NCBI GenBank assembly: GCA_025149125.1
Contig: CP102272.1
Location: 2,914,001 to 2,978,000, forward strand
Length of the DNA stretch: 64,000 nt
Reading direction: 5' to 3'
From: [Clostridium] asparagiforme DSM 15981
GTDB lineage: Bacteria > Bacillota > Clostridia > Lachnospirales > Lachnospiraceae
The notes under the pieces were generated by a model. The model saw nothing but the letters and a program-made list of their open reading frames with translations. It was not told the origin of the DNA and did not search any database. The position numbers and the translations under genes were made by a program. Numbering within the stretch: the first letter of the stretch is position 1; every line of letters starts with the position of its first letter. Positions 17,570 through 24,956 of this stretch are shown here, piece after piece.

Positions 17570-17973
17570 GAAGATTCGTAATTGCATCCCATCACCGGAT
17601 GGCCCGGGGACTGAAGGAAACCCTGGAATTTCTCACCTCCAGGTCGGATATCGTGGATATCAGCGCCTATGTGGACGAGCGCGACCTGGACGGGCAGATC
17701 AGGGAAGCCCTGGCGGGATTCGGGCCTGAGGACGAGGTGGTGATCATGACGGACATGCTGGGCGGCAGCGTGAACCAGAAGTTCTGCCAATACATGAGCG
17801 ACCGCTGCCATCTGATCTGCGGCGTCAACCTTCCCTGTGCTCTGAGCCTGGTGCTTCAGCCGGAGGACGTCCCCCTCACGAGGGAGGCGGTCCGGTCGGT
17901 GGTGGAAGAAGCTAAAAACCACCTGATTTATGTAAATGAATACGAGACAGGGGACAACCAGGACGACGAGTAG
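17566..17973 (+). CDS. PTS mannose-family EIIA
   Basis: 135 residues from the ATG of the ATGA overlap at 17566. The active His is His9 or His10 in FVIASHHRMARGL (usual ASHG pattern), followed by the family EVVIMTDMLGGSVNQ segment near residue 60. Cytoplasmic phosphate carrier between HPr and EIIB. Last gene of the operon, followed by a terminator. Confidence 0.93.
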   Translation: MRRFVIASHHRMARGLKETLEFLTSRSDIVDISAYVDERDLDGQIREALAGFGPEDEVVIMTDMLGGSVNQKFCQYMSDRCHLICGVNLPCALSLVLQPEDVPLTREAVRSVVEEAKNHLIYVNEYETGDNQDDE

Positions 17974-17992
17974 GCTGCCTGGCCGTCCCCAA

Positions 17993-18034
17993 ACATGCGG
18001 GCTGACGCTTTTACAGGTCAACCCGCATGTTTTT
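17993..18034. terminator. Terminator shared by the PTS operon and the convergent acetyltransferase gene
   Basis: ACATGCGGG at 17993-18001 pairs with CCCGCATGT at 18022-18030 and continues into a T run. The right arm overlaps the last codons of the minus-strand gene. Confidence 0.85.
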
Positions 18035-18622
18035 ATAATAATATTCCCGGTCCCGCTCCCCGATTTCCCGCAGCACCCGGCAGGGATTGCCCGCAGCCAC
18101 CACGCCCCCGGGCACGTCCTTTGTGACCACGCTGCCCGCGCCGATTACGGAGCCGTCGCCCACGGTCACGCCGGGCAGGAGAATGGCCCCCGCGCCGATC
18201 CACACGTTGTCCCCGATGCGCACGGGAAGGTTGTATTGCAATAGCTGGCAGCGCAGCTGGGGCAGGATGGGGTGGCTTGCGGTGGCGATTGTCACGTTGG
18301 GACCCACCATGCAGTTGTCCCCGAAGCTGATGTCCGCGTCGTCCACCAGGGTGAGGTTGAAGTTGGCGTAGAAATTATCCCCGAGGCGGACCCGCGCGCC
18401 GCCCCAGTTGGCCCTGAGGGGCGGTTCGATATAGGCGTTTTTTCCGACGTGGGCGAACAGTTCCTCCAGCATGCGGGCCCGTTTTTCTCCCTCCGAGGGG
18501 CGGGTATGATTGTATTCCCACAGCCGCTCCATGCAGGCGGTCTGCTCCGCCATCACGGCTTCGTCGGCCGGAAAATAGAGCTTTCCGCTCTCCATGCGCT
18601 CCCGGTTTTGTTTTGAATCCAT
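18011..18622 (-). CDS. Sugar O-acetyltransferase, maltose/galactoside acetyltransferase family
   Basis: 203 residues from the ATG at 18622 (AGGAGG upstream). An N-terminal Mac domain (MESGKLYFPADEAVMAEQ...) is followed by left-handed beta-helix hexapeptide repeats: GDNCMVGPNVTIATASHP with the catalytic His, and GDNVWIGAGAILLPGVTVGDGSVIGAGSVVTKD. Transfers acetyl from acetyl-CoA to sugar hydroxyls, generally thought to detoxify non-metabolised sugars. The neighbouring PTS operon makes that plausible, although this gene is separately transcribed. Confidence 0.93.
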   Translation of the reverse strand: MDSKQNRERMESGKLYFPADEAVMAEQTACMERLWEYNHTRPSEGEKRARMLEELFAHVGKNAYIEPPLRANWGGARVRLGDNFYANFNLTLVDDADISFGDNCMVGPNVTIATASHPILPQLRCQLLQYNLPVRIGDNVWIGAGAILLPGVTVGDGSVIGAGSVVTKDVPGGVVAAGNPCRVLREIGERDREYYYKNMRVDL

Positions 18623-18658
18623 AACCTTACCTCCTACTGACTGTTTCATTTCCTCATC

Positions 18659-18687
18659 ACTATAACACAACTTGACTTATATTCCAA
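18659..18687 (-). promoter_or_regulatory. Promoter of the acetyltransferase gene
   Basis: On the minus strand TTGGAA (18687-18682) and TATAGT (18664-18659) with a 17 bp spacer. It overlaps the divergent promoter at 18672-18700, so the two probably compete for polymerase. Confidence 0.6.
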
Positions 18688-18700
18688 TCTGATCTAGTAT
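18672..18700 (+). promoter_or_regulatory. Promoter of the DUF4317 gene
   Basis: TTGACT at 18672-18677, 17 bp spacer, TAGTAT at 18695-18700, overlapping the divergent acetyltransferase promoter. Confidence 0.6.
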
Positions 18701-18774
18701 TACAGATGAGGCCGCGGCGGACCGGCAGCAGGGCAGGGCCGCGGTGCGAACGTACAGAACAGGAGACATGCCAT

Positions 18775-19923
18775 ATGAATAAGAAAGAAGTCAGCGAAAT
18801 CAAGAAACTTTTCACTCCCGCAGGCTGCGCCATCACCAGAATCTGCGGCTGTTACGTGGACGCGGAGAAGGAGAAGCGCACGGAGCTTAAGGAGGCGTTT
18901 CTATCCCTTCCCGAGGAGGAAGCGTTTAAATATTTTACCATTTTCCGGGGAGCCATGTCCGGCACCCTAGGGAAGAATCTGATCAACATGGAATTTCCCT
19001 TACATACCGAGGCGGAGGGCGGAACCCAGGAGTTTTTGCTGCGGCTGCGGGATAGCGAGCTGAAGGACGACGTTTTGCTTGAGGAATTTTACGACAAGGT
19101 GATCGCCAACTATGATTACGGCGAAAACTACTATATTATATTGATCCACTGCGCCTACGACATCCCGGCCAAGTCTACGGACGGCATCGAGATGTTCGAC
19201 GCCTCGGACTATGTGTATTCCTTCATCCAGTGCAGCGTCTGCCCGGTGAAGCTCTCCAAGGCTGGTCTCAGCTACAATCCCATGACCAACGCCATCGAGA
19301 ACCGCAACCGGGACTGGCTGGTGGAGGCCCCGGACCTGGGCTTTCTCTTCCCGGCCTTCAACGACCGGAACACGGACCTGCACAGCCTGTTGTACTACTC
19401 CAAGAACCCGGAGGAGCTGAGCACCCAGCTGATCGACGAGGTGCTGGGCTGCACCATTCCCCTGTCCGCAAAGAGCCAGAAGGAGACCTTCCAGGCCATT
19501 GTGGAGGAGACCCTGGGCGAGAACTGTGACTTTGAGACCGTGAAAAATATCCACGAGAGCTTGAGCGAAATGCTGGAGGAGCGCAAGGAGGACCCGGAGC
19601 CCCTGACCCTGGACAAATACCAGGTGAAGCGTCTTTTGGAGAACAACGGCGCGGACCCGGAGAAGCTGCAGGAGCTGGACACGATCTATCCCACCGACGA
19701 GAAGAGCCGGGAGGCCAGCTTTGTGGCCACCAACGTGGTCAGCACCCGGGGATTTGAGATCAAAACCCCGGACGTGAGCATCAAGGTGGCCCCGGATAAG
19801 ACCTATCTGGTGCAGACAAAGATGGTGGAGGGACGCTCCTGCATCGTCATCGAGGTCAACGAGCACGTGGAGATCAACGGCATTTCCGTGAAGCCAATCC
19901 GCTCAAAGCAGGACGAGGAGTAG
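18775..19923 (+). CDS. DUF4317 family protein
   Basis: 382 residues from the ATG at 18775 (AGGAG at 18761-18765). The opening MNKKEVSEIKKLFTPAGCAITRICGCYVD and later HCAYDIPAKSTDG, SVCPVKLSKAGL and PDLGFLFPAFNDR are typical of DUF4317, a cytoplasmic family widespread in Lachnospiraceae and Ruminococcaceae. No catalytic motif and no membrane segment are visible. The function is unknown and the neighbours give no clear clue. Full length compared with relatives. Confidence 0.85.
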   Translation: MNKKEVSEIKKLFTPAGCAITRICGCYVDAEKEKRTELKEAFLSLPEEEAFKYFTIFRGAMSGTLGKNLINMEFPLHTEAEGGTQEFLLRLRDSELKDDVLLEEFYDKVIANYDYGENYYIILIHCAYDIPAKSTDGIEMFDASDYVYSFIQCSVCPVKLSKAGLSYNPMTNAIENRNRDWLVEAPDLGFLFPAFNDRNTDLHSLLYYSKNPEELSTQLIDEVLGCTIPLSAKSQKETFQAIVEETLGENCDFETVKNIHESLSEMLEERKEDPEPLTLDKYQVKRLLENNGADPEKLQELDTIYPTDEKSREASFVATNVVSTRGFEIKTPDVSIKVAPDKTYLVQTKMVEGRSCIVIEVNEHVEINGISVKPIRSKQDEE

Positions 19924-20032
19924 AAATCTGGGAATCTTTTTCGCCGCCGTCATAAATTCTCCAAAATCCGCATATAATGTAACCAGTGGTACAAACCATG
20001 GAATATTGCGGAGATAAAGGAGAGAACTGGAT

Positions 20033-20278
20033 ATGGCACGTGGAGTTCGGAAAACGCCCCTGGAGAAGCTGAACGAGGAGCTGGCACAGGTGGTGGATGC
20101 GCTGGAGCAGTATAAGGATTGTATGGAGACCCTGAAAGAGAAGGAGCGGCAGCTGAAGGAGCAGATCGAGCTGGAACAGCTCAAATCCGTGATGGCGCTT
20201 CTGGATGAGCAGGGGATGACGGTTGCGGATTTAAAGGAAATGCTGGAGCAGGGCCGGAATACACAGCAGAGCGCTTAG
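20033..20278 (+). CDS. Small coiled-coil protein
   Basis: 81 residues with a start at the ATG after GGAGAGAACTGGAT. Charged, helical, with a central coiled coil (EKLNEELAQVVDALEQYKD...EKERQLKEQIELEQLKS) and a short C-terminal helix (MTVADLKEMLEQG). It vaguely resembles DUF4315-type small proteins, but I cannot confirm this. A TATAAT at 19973-19978 suggests its own promoter; a terminator overlaps its 3' end. No function assigned. Confidence 0.65.
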   Translation: MARGVRKTPLEKLNEELAQVVDALEQYKDCMETLKEKERQLKEQIELEQLKSVMALLDEQGMTVADLKEMLEQGRNTQQSA

Positions 20279-20293
20279 TCGCTCTGCTTTTTT
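20265..20293 (+). terminator. Terminator of the small coiled-coil gene
   Basis: AGCAGAGCG at 20265-20273 pairs with CGCTCTGCT at 20280-20288, followed by six T. It overlaps the last codons and stop. Confidence 0.9.
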
Positions 20294-20417
20294 CATGGGC
20301 GGACCCGAAGTTCTGAGGCGCTATTTGCGCGGGGAAGGGATCTTCCTGGCTGGTCACCGGCGTGCCGGCAGAAAAAATGAGGACTGTTAAAAACATGACA
20401 AAATACTCAAAACCTTA

Positions 20418-20446
20418 TTGTAGGTATCAGGTTATTTTGGTATAAT
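20418..20446 (+). promoter_or_regulatory. Promoter of the MerR-family regulator gene
   Basis: TTGTAG at 20418-20423, 17 bp spacer, TATAAT at 20441-20446, about 70 bp ahead of the GTG start. Confidence 0.65.
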
Positions 20447-20515
20447 CGGGTTATAAAATATCGGAAATATTCAGAAAATTTATTATAATTACACAAAGAA
20501 AGGGCGGGAGATACT

Positions 20516-21343
20516 GTGAAAGAACTGACGATCGGACAGATGGCGAGGCTGAATGGAGTGTCGGAGCAGACCTTGCGACTCTACGACCGGACCGGTCTGT
20601 TCTCACCGATGTACCGGGACGAGGAGAACGGTTACCGCTACTACGACATCCGCCAGAGCGCCCAGCTGGACATGATCCAGCACATGAAGTCCCTGGGTAT
20701 GTCCCTGAAGGATATCCGCGCCCAGTTACAGGACTTTGACCTGGACCAGTTTAAAAAGATTCTGATGAAAAACTCCCGTGCCATCGACGAGCAGATCCAG
20801 GAGCTGCACTACCAGAAGCGGGCTATCCGCCGGACTCTGGAGAGCTATGAGTGGTACGAGAACGCGCCGCCGGACGGGGCCATTATATTGGAATATATTC
20901 CCAGAAGGTTGACCTACATGGTGGATTCCGGGATCAATTTCTACGCCTATGGCATCGACGTCTATGAGAAAATACTCCGGGACCTGAAGAAAAACCTGCT
21001 GGCTCACCGCTTGTCGCCCATCTATTTCTACAACGCGGGCACGATTTTGCGAAAGGACAAACTTCTGGCCCGAAACTACGACTCCACGGAGATTTTTGTG
21101 CTGGTGGACGAGGGCGCGGTGGAGGAGAGTATGATCACCGTGATTCCGCCCAGTCCCTATCTGTGTATTTACTGCAACAGCTTTGACAAAGAAAAGGAAT
21201 ACATAGACCGGCTGCTGGAAACCATAGAACAGAGAGGGTATCAGATTACCGGGGATTACATCTGCGAGGTGGTGGCGGAGGTGCCCATGGACATGCAGGA
21301 ACGGGGCATGTTCCTGCGCCTGCAAATCCCGGTGCGGCTGTAG
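20516..21343 (+). CDS. MerR-family regulator with GyrI-like effector domain
   Basis: 275 residues starting at a GTG. N-terminal MerR HTH (LTIGQMARLNGVSEQTLRLYDRTGLFSP) with the wing segment NGYRYYDIRQ, a coiled-coil dimerisation helix at about 75-110, and a C-terminal ligand-binding domain of the BmrR/GyrI type (about 120-270). Such proteins activate promoters with over-long spacers. The dehydrogenase gene just downstream has a 19 bp spacer promoter (21413-21443) and is the obvious candidate target. Confidence 0.88.
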   Translation: MKELTIGQMARLNGVSEQTLRLYDRTGLFSPMYRDEENGYRYYDIRQSAQLDMIQHMKSLGMSLKDIRAQLQDFDLDQFKKILMKNSRAIDEQIQELHYQKRAIRRTLESYEWYENAPPDGAIILEYIPRRLTYMVDSGINFYAYGIDVYEKILRDLKKNLLAHRLSPIYFYNAGTILRKDKLLARNYDSTEIFVLVDEGAVEESMITVIPPSPYLCIYCNSFDKEKEYIDRLLETIEQRGYQITGDYICEVVAEVPMDMQERGMFLRLQIPVRL

Positions 21344-21412
21344 CGTTGAACCGTTAAGACGGCTCTTCTTCTTGACCGAAAAAGCCGGCCAGGAAGCAGC
21401 GGATTTTCCCTG

Positions 21413-21443
21413 TTGACTTGATACCTTGTATAAGCCTTATAAT
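21413..21443 (+). promoter_or_regulatory. MerR-type promoter (19 bp spacer) of the dehydrogenase gene
   Basis: TTGACT at 21413-21418 and TATAAT at 21438-21443 are separated by 19 bp, the spacing that MerR activators correct by DNA twisting. An exact 8 bp inverted repeat, TACCTTGT (21422-21429) and ACAAGGTA (21450-21457), surrounds the -10. Confidence 0.6.
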
Positions 21444-21488
21444 TAACTCACAAGGTAATACAAAACCATCGCGAAAGGGGTTATTAAA

Positions 21489-22529
21489 ATGATGAATTGT
21501 GAGAAGATCCGTGTTGTGCAGTATGGCTGTGGAAAGATGGCAAAATACATTCTGCGTTACCTGTATGAGAAAGGCGCGGAGATCGTGGGCGCCATCGACG
21601 TGAATCCCGAGGTAGTTGGAATGGATGTGGGCGAGTTCGCCGGACTGGGCCAGAAGCTGGGCGTGGTGATCCGGGACGATGCGGACGCCGTGCTGGACGA
21701 GTGCGACGCGGACATCGCCGTTCTGACGCTGTTCAGCTTTATGGACGATGTGTATCCCCACTTTGAGAGATGCGTTTCCCGGGGAATCAACGTGGTGACC
21801 ACCTGCGAGGAGGCCATTTATCCCTGGACCACCGCTTCCGCCATCACCAACCGCCTGGACAAACTGGCTAAGGAGACCGGCTGCACTATCGTGGGCGCAG
21901 GAATGCAGGATATTTACTGGATCAATATGATCGGCTGCGTGGCGGGCGGCGTGCACCGCATCGACCGCATCGAGGGCGCCATCAGCTACAACGTGGAGGA
22001 TTACGGACTGGCGCTGGCGGAAGCTCACGGCGTGGGACTGACGCCCGAGGAATTTGAGGAGAAGATCGCCCATCCCACCACCCTGGAGCCCAGCTACGTG
22101 TGGAACTCCAACGAGGCCCTCTGCAACAAGATGGGCTGGACCATCAAGTCCCAGACCCAGAAATGCGTTCCCTATTTCTATCCGGAGGACCTGTATTCCG
22201 AGACCATGGGCCGGGTGATCCCCAAAGGCCAGTGCATCGGCATGAGCGCGGTGGTCACCACCGAGACCTTCCAGGGGCCGGTGATCGAGACCCAGTGTAT
22301 CGGAAAGGTGTACGGGCCGGAGGACGGCGATATGTGCGACTGGAAGATCATCGGCGAGCCGGACACCACCTTCTTTGTACAGAAGCCTGCGACGGTGGAG
22401 CACACCTGCGCTACGGTTGTGAACCGTATCCCCACCATTTTAAACGCGCCCGCCGGATACATTACGGTGGAGAAGCTGGACGACGTGGAGTACCTGTCCT
22501 ATCCCATGCACATGTACCTGGATTTATAA
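21489..22529 (+). CDS. NAD(P)-dependent dehydrogenase of the DapB/2,4-diaminopentanoate dehydrogenase type
   Basis: 346 residues. Rossmann motif [17 protein letters not shown] at the N-terminus, then [21 protein letters not shown], a second-substrate region with [10 protein letters not shown] near 105, and [15 protein letters not shown] near 135. The layout resembles dihydrodipicolinate reductase-like dehydrogenases, including clostridial 2,4-diaminopentanoate dehydrogenase of ornithine fermentation, but no other ornithine-pathway gene is nearby. I therefore give the family, not the substrate. Probably under the upstream MerR protein. The ATG at 21489 follows GAAAGGGG by about eight bases; a second ATG follows directly. 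Confidence 0.65.
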   Translation: MMNCEKIRVVQYGCGKMAKYILRYLYEKGAEIVGAIDVNPEVVGMDVGEFAGLGQKLGVVIRDDADAVLDECDADIAVLTLFSFMDDVYPHFERCVSRGINVVTTCEEAIYPWTTASAITNRLDKLAKETGCTIVGAGMQDIYWINMIGCVAGGVHRIDRIEGAISYNVEDYGLALAEAHGVGLTPEEFEEKIAHPTTLEPSYVWNSNEALCNKMGWTIKSQTQKCVPYFYPEDLYSETMGRVIPKGQCIGMSAVVTTETFQGPVIETQCIGKVYGPEDGDMCDWKIIGEPDTTFFVQKPATVEHTCATVVNRIPTILNAPAGYITVEKLDDVEYLSYPMHMYLDL

Positions 22530-22551
22530 AAATTGACGATATGAATTTTGC

Positions 22552-22594
22552 AAAGCCCCCGCTGCTGGATAAAATTGGCAGCGGGGGCTTTGTG
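22552..22594 (+). terminator. Hairpin after the dehydrogenase gene
   Basis: AAAGCCCCCGCTGC at 22552-22565 pairs with GCAGCGGGGGCTTT at 22578-22591. A perfect 14 bp stem, but the T tail is short. Confidence 0.75.
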
Positions 22595-22613
22595 AATATT
22601 TTCCCGATGCATA

Positions 22614-22642
22614 TGGACAAATACTTTTGTAGTTGCTATAAT
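22614..22642 (+). promoter_or_regulatory. Promoter of the NUMOD1 protein gene
   Basis: TGGACA at 22614-22619, 17 bp spacer, TATAAT at 22637-22642. Confidence 0.65.
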
Positions 22643-22679
22643 GACTATATTCGAAATTTAGCAGAGGAAGGACGTACAT

Positions 22680-23090
22680 ATGAGTCGGACATCGAATGTA
22701 GGATTTGTGTACCGCCAGTATACGAAAGATGGCATTTTCATGGCGGATTATAAGAGCTCCAGGGAGGCCGCTGAGGCGGCCGGTACATCGTCCGGAGCTG
22801 TGGTCAGAGCGGCGCACGGAGAGCGCAAGACCGGAGGAGGCTTTATCTGGAAAAAGGTGAAGGAGGAGACCCCTCAGGACAACATCGAGATCAGCGGGGA
22901 GAGCTGCATCGGATACCACGACAAGCGGCCGGTACTCCAGATGGATCTGGAGGGAACGGAGATTTGCCAGTTCAATTCCATCGCTCACGCCAGCCGTGCT
23001 ACAGGCATCAGCCGGCGCAGTCTTTCCTGCGCGCTGAACGGAGCACAGAAGACTGCGGGCGGGTACCGCTGGATGCTGAAGGAGGAGTAA
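22680..23090 (+). CDS. Stand-alone protein with two NUMOD1-like DNA-binding repeats
   Basis: 136 residues. Two related units are visible: one at about 8-60 (YKSSREAAEAAGTSSGAVVRAAHGERKTGGGFIWKK) and one at about 82-135 (VLQMDLEGTEICQFNS, then HASRATGISRRSLSCALNG, then GGYRWML). The pattern of a short beta hairpin, a helix-turn-helix with SIxxAxxxTGI, and a G-Y-x-W ending is that of NUMOD1, a module usually attached to homing endonucleases. No HNH or GIY-YIG nuclease is present here. A DNA-binding role is therefore likely and nuclease activity is not. Own promoter; the ribosome site AGAGGAAGGA is good. Confidence 0.75.
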   Translation: MSRTSNVGFVYRQYTKDGIFMADYKSSREAAEAAGTSSGAVVRAAHGERKTGGGFIWKKVKEETPQDNIEISGESCIGYHDKRPVLQMDLEGTEICQFNSIAHASRATGISRRSLSCALNGAQKTAGGYRWMLKEE

Positions 23091-23169
23091 GAGGAAAACG
23101 GAACAAGAATGACTGGGAGGGCAGCCGTCCGTGGGAGGGCAGTCGTTTGATACCGTGTGAGATTCACAG

Positions 23170-23206
23170 GGCGGGCGCAGAGAAAATAATCTGCGCCCGC
23201 CTTTTC
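23170..23206 (+). terminator. Terminator after the NUMOD1 gene
   Basis: GGCGGGCGCAGA at 23170-23181 pairs with TCTGCGCCCGCC at 23190-23201, then TTTT. Confidence 0.9.
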
Positions 23207-23285
23207 ACCTATAAGGTGACAGACAGTTGACTCGTTTTCTGTGGTATTATAAGATAAACAAATGAAGGATGAGGAGGGATTTGCC

Positions 23286-23454
23286 GTGAAAATGCCAAAG
23301 GATGGAATCGAACCGGCCCTGTTTGCACCTTGTGGAATGAACTGCGCGGTGTGTTACCGGCACTGATACCTGCCCGGCCTGCGGAGGGAATTGTATCCAT
23401 CCACAGCCGGGAATGCAGCGAGTGCCGCTTAAAGCCTGACAACCGCTTATAGCG
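23286..23454 (+). pseudogene. Remnant of a small Cys-rich (DUF3795-like) protein gene
   Basis: A start (GTG 23286 or ATG 23292) after GAGGAGGG gives MPKDGIEPALFAPCGMNCAVCYRH and then stops. In another frame the sequence continues DTCPACGGN, giving further Cys-x2-Cys motifs, before ending near 23454. The opening CGMNCAVCY is typical of short Cys-rich DUF3795-like proteins, normally longer. Reads as a gene decayed by deletion and frameshift. The rest of the 23091-23463 gap holds the terminator above and nothing else recognised. Confidence 0.5.
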
Positions 23455-23463
23455 CGGACTTAT

Positions 23464-23937
23464 TTAGGAAAAGACTTCATCCCAGTCAAATTCCGCGGAT
23501 TCCTCCGAGCTGCGGGGCCAGTGGCTGCACCACGCGGGAACGCCGGGGTGTTCGATGCGGTCAAAGCTGGGGGTGTAGGGCTTGATGTCCAGCACCGGCG
23601 TATTTTCCTTTGCATCGATGAAGGCCAGCCGGATGATGCCTGCTTCCGGGTCCAGCCCGGTGACCTGAGATGCGGTCAGAGCCAGGGGATTGGGGCGCTG
23701 AGGGGAGCGGGTGGCGAAGATTCCCATGACAGCGGGAGCGCCTTTATACGGCTGCTCCGTCTGCAGTAGGGAGCGGGACTTCTCGTCGTCCAGGCGGTCA
23801 AACCACCAGATGACGTTGATGTGGCTGAAGCCTTCCAGAGCCTTCAGGGCGGGAATGTAGGCGTTGTCCACCCGGATGCAGGGGCCCTCTTCGCTGTGGT
23901 GAATGGTTCCAATGGGATTTACCTGAAAATGGTTCAT
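23464..23937 (-). CDS. trmO: tRNA (adenine-N6)-methyltransferase TrmO (TsaA family)
   Basis: 157 residues. The VNPIGTIHHSEEGP opening, the IWWFDRLDDE segment and the hallmark FATRSPQRPNPLALT near residue 75, followed by IDAKENTPVLDIKPYTPSFD, identify the TsaA/TrmO beta-barrel methyltransferase family. E. coli TrmO methylates N6-threonylcarbamoyladenosine at tRNA position 37 with SAM. Clostridial short forms lack the C-terminal extension, and some relatives may act on other substrates. Adjacent to the decayed Cys-rich gene and divergent from no obvious partner. Confidence 0.85.
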   Translation of the reverse strand: MNHFQVNPIGTIHHSEEGPCIRVDNAYIPALKALEGFSHINVIWWFDRLDDEKSRSLLQTEQPYKGAPAVMGIFATRSPQRPNPLALTASQVTGLDPEAGIIRLAFIDAKENTPVLDIKPYTPSFDRIEHPGVPAWCSHWPRSSEESAEFDWDEVFS

Positions 23938-23996
23938 GATGTTTCCTCCGTTTCGTTTGATGTGCGTTCATCATAAGGCCTCACACCGTGTGAGAG

Positions 23997-24809
23997 TCAA
24001 GCCATTTCCAGAGGAATCTGCAATTCCGTGAGATAATGATCCGGATCGCCCTCATTCCAAGGTCCGCGGTGGACGATTTGGCGGGTCAGCCCTGCCATCC
24101 GGTAAACCTCATTGTCCTGGAGCCACCGGGCAAACGCCTGGAAGGCCCCGGCAATGTTGGAGAAATCTCCGCACACCATTGTGAAGGCCATCACCGGCAC
24201 CGCCTCCACCGTCCGGCAGGTGAATCCGTCCTTGTCTGCAACGGACTGTTTGACCGGAGCGCACAGCTCCACATCCACCTGTTTTTCCCGGTAATCCGGA
24301 TCATGGTAGATGGAAAAGGGTTCACCGGCGAGGGCGATCCCCCGCTGTCCGGCGAAACCGGCCAATTCCTTCCACAGAAGTCCCTCACCGTAGTAATCGG
24401 GGATCGTCCGGCGCAGGCTCAGCGCGAGGCATTCTGCAACGGGTTTGACCGAGATATCAAAATGTATCCCGCTTCCGTTTAAAAGCGCTCTTCTGGCTGT
24501 TTCCAACTTTCTGAGTTTTTGGCGGCAGGCTTCGATTTCCGCTCCGATCTCCCCGGACTTCCGGTCCAGCTGCTCCGCCAGCAGGCCTTCGTCCTCCGCC
24601 TCCAGGGCGGCGGCGATCTCCGCCACGTTGAAACCGCTGTCCCGCAGATAGATGATTTGATTCAGACGCGGTATCTGCCGGGTCTCGTACAGGCGGTACC
24701 CGGTCCGGGAATCAACCCTCGCCGGTCTCAAAAGCCCCGTCTCATCGTAATACCGCAGCATCCGGACCGTCACCTGGGTCAGCCGGGAAAATTCTCCAAT
24801 TCGAAACAC
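23997..24809 (-). CDS. MerR-family regulator with GyrI-like ligand-binding domain
   Basis: 270 residues from a GTG at 24809 (GGAGGTGA four bases upstream). HTH segment MFRIGEFSRLTQVTVRMLRYYDETGLLRP, wing GYRLYETRQI, coiled coil about 75-110, C-terminal effector domain (ISVKPVAECLALSLRRTIPDYYGEG onward) of the BmrR/TipA class that binds drugs or other hydrophobic compounds. Its stop lies 59 bp from the trmO start on the same strand, so both may share a transcript. Confidence 0.9.
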   Translation of the reverse strand: MFRIGEFSRLTQVTVRMLRYYDETGLLRPARVDSRTGYRLYETRQIPRLNQIIYLRDSGFNVAEIAAALEAEDEGLLAEQLDRKSGEIGAEIEACRQKLRKLETARRALLNGSGIHFDISVKPVAECLALSLRRTIPDYYGEGLLWKELAGFAGQRGIALAGEPFSIYHDPDYREKQVDVELCAPVKQSVADKDGFTCRTVEAVPVMAFTMVCGDFSNIAGAFQAFARWLQDNEVYRMAGLTRQIVHRGPWNEGDPDHYLTELQIPLEMA

Positions 24810-24829
24810 AGAATCACCTCCATGTCCTC

Positions 24830-24857
24830 ATTATACCGGACTGTGATTACACTTCAA
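24830..24857 (-). promoter_or_regulatory. Promoter of the second MerR gene
   Basis: Minus-strand TTGAAG (24857-24852), 16 bp spacer, TATAAT (24835-24830). Confidence 0.55.
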
Positions 24858-24956
24858 GGGTTTTATATCCGTCTGTTTCCGTCCGGTTCCTCATTTTCTC
24901 CGTTCCCCCCACATATACATACCTTAAGACTACCCCTGCGGAGGGTATCCCATTTA

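Noticed and set aside
22680..23090. Homing endonuclease interpretation
   Set aside because: No HNH, GIY-YIG or LAGLIDADG motif in the protein or in the flanks, and no intron or split gene nearby.
24519..24956. N-terminal extension of the LysM-GH18 frame
   Set aside because: Runs opposite the MerR gene; LysM starts exactly at the ATG at 24957.
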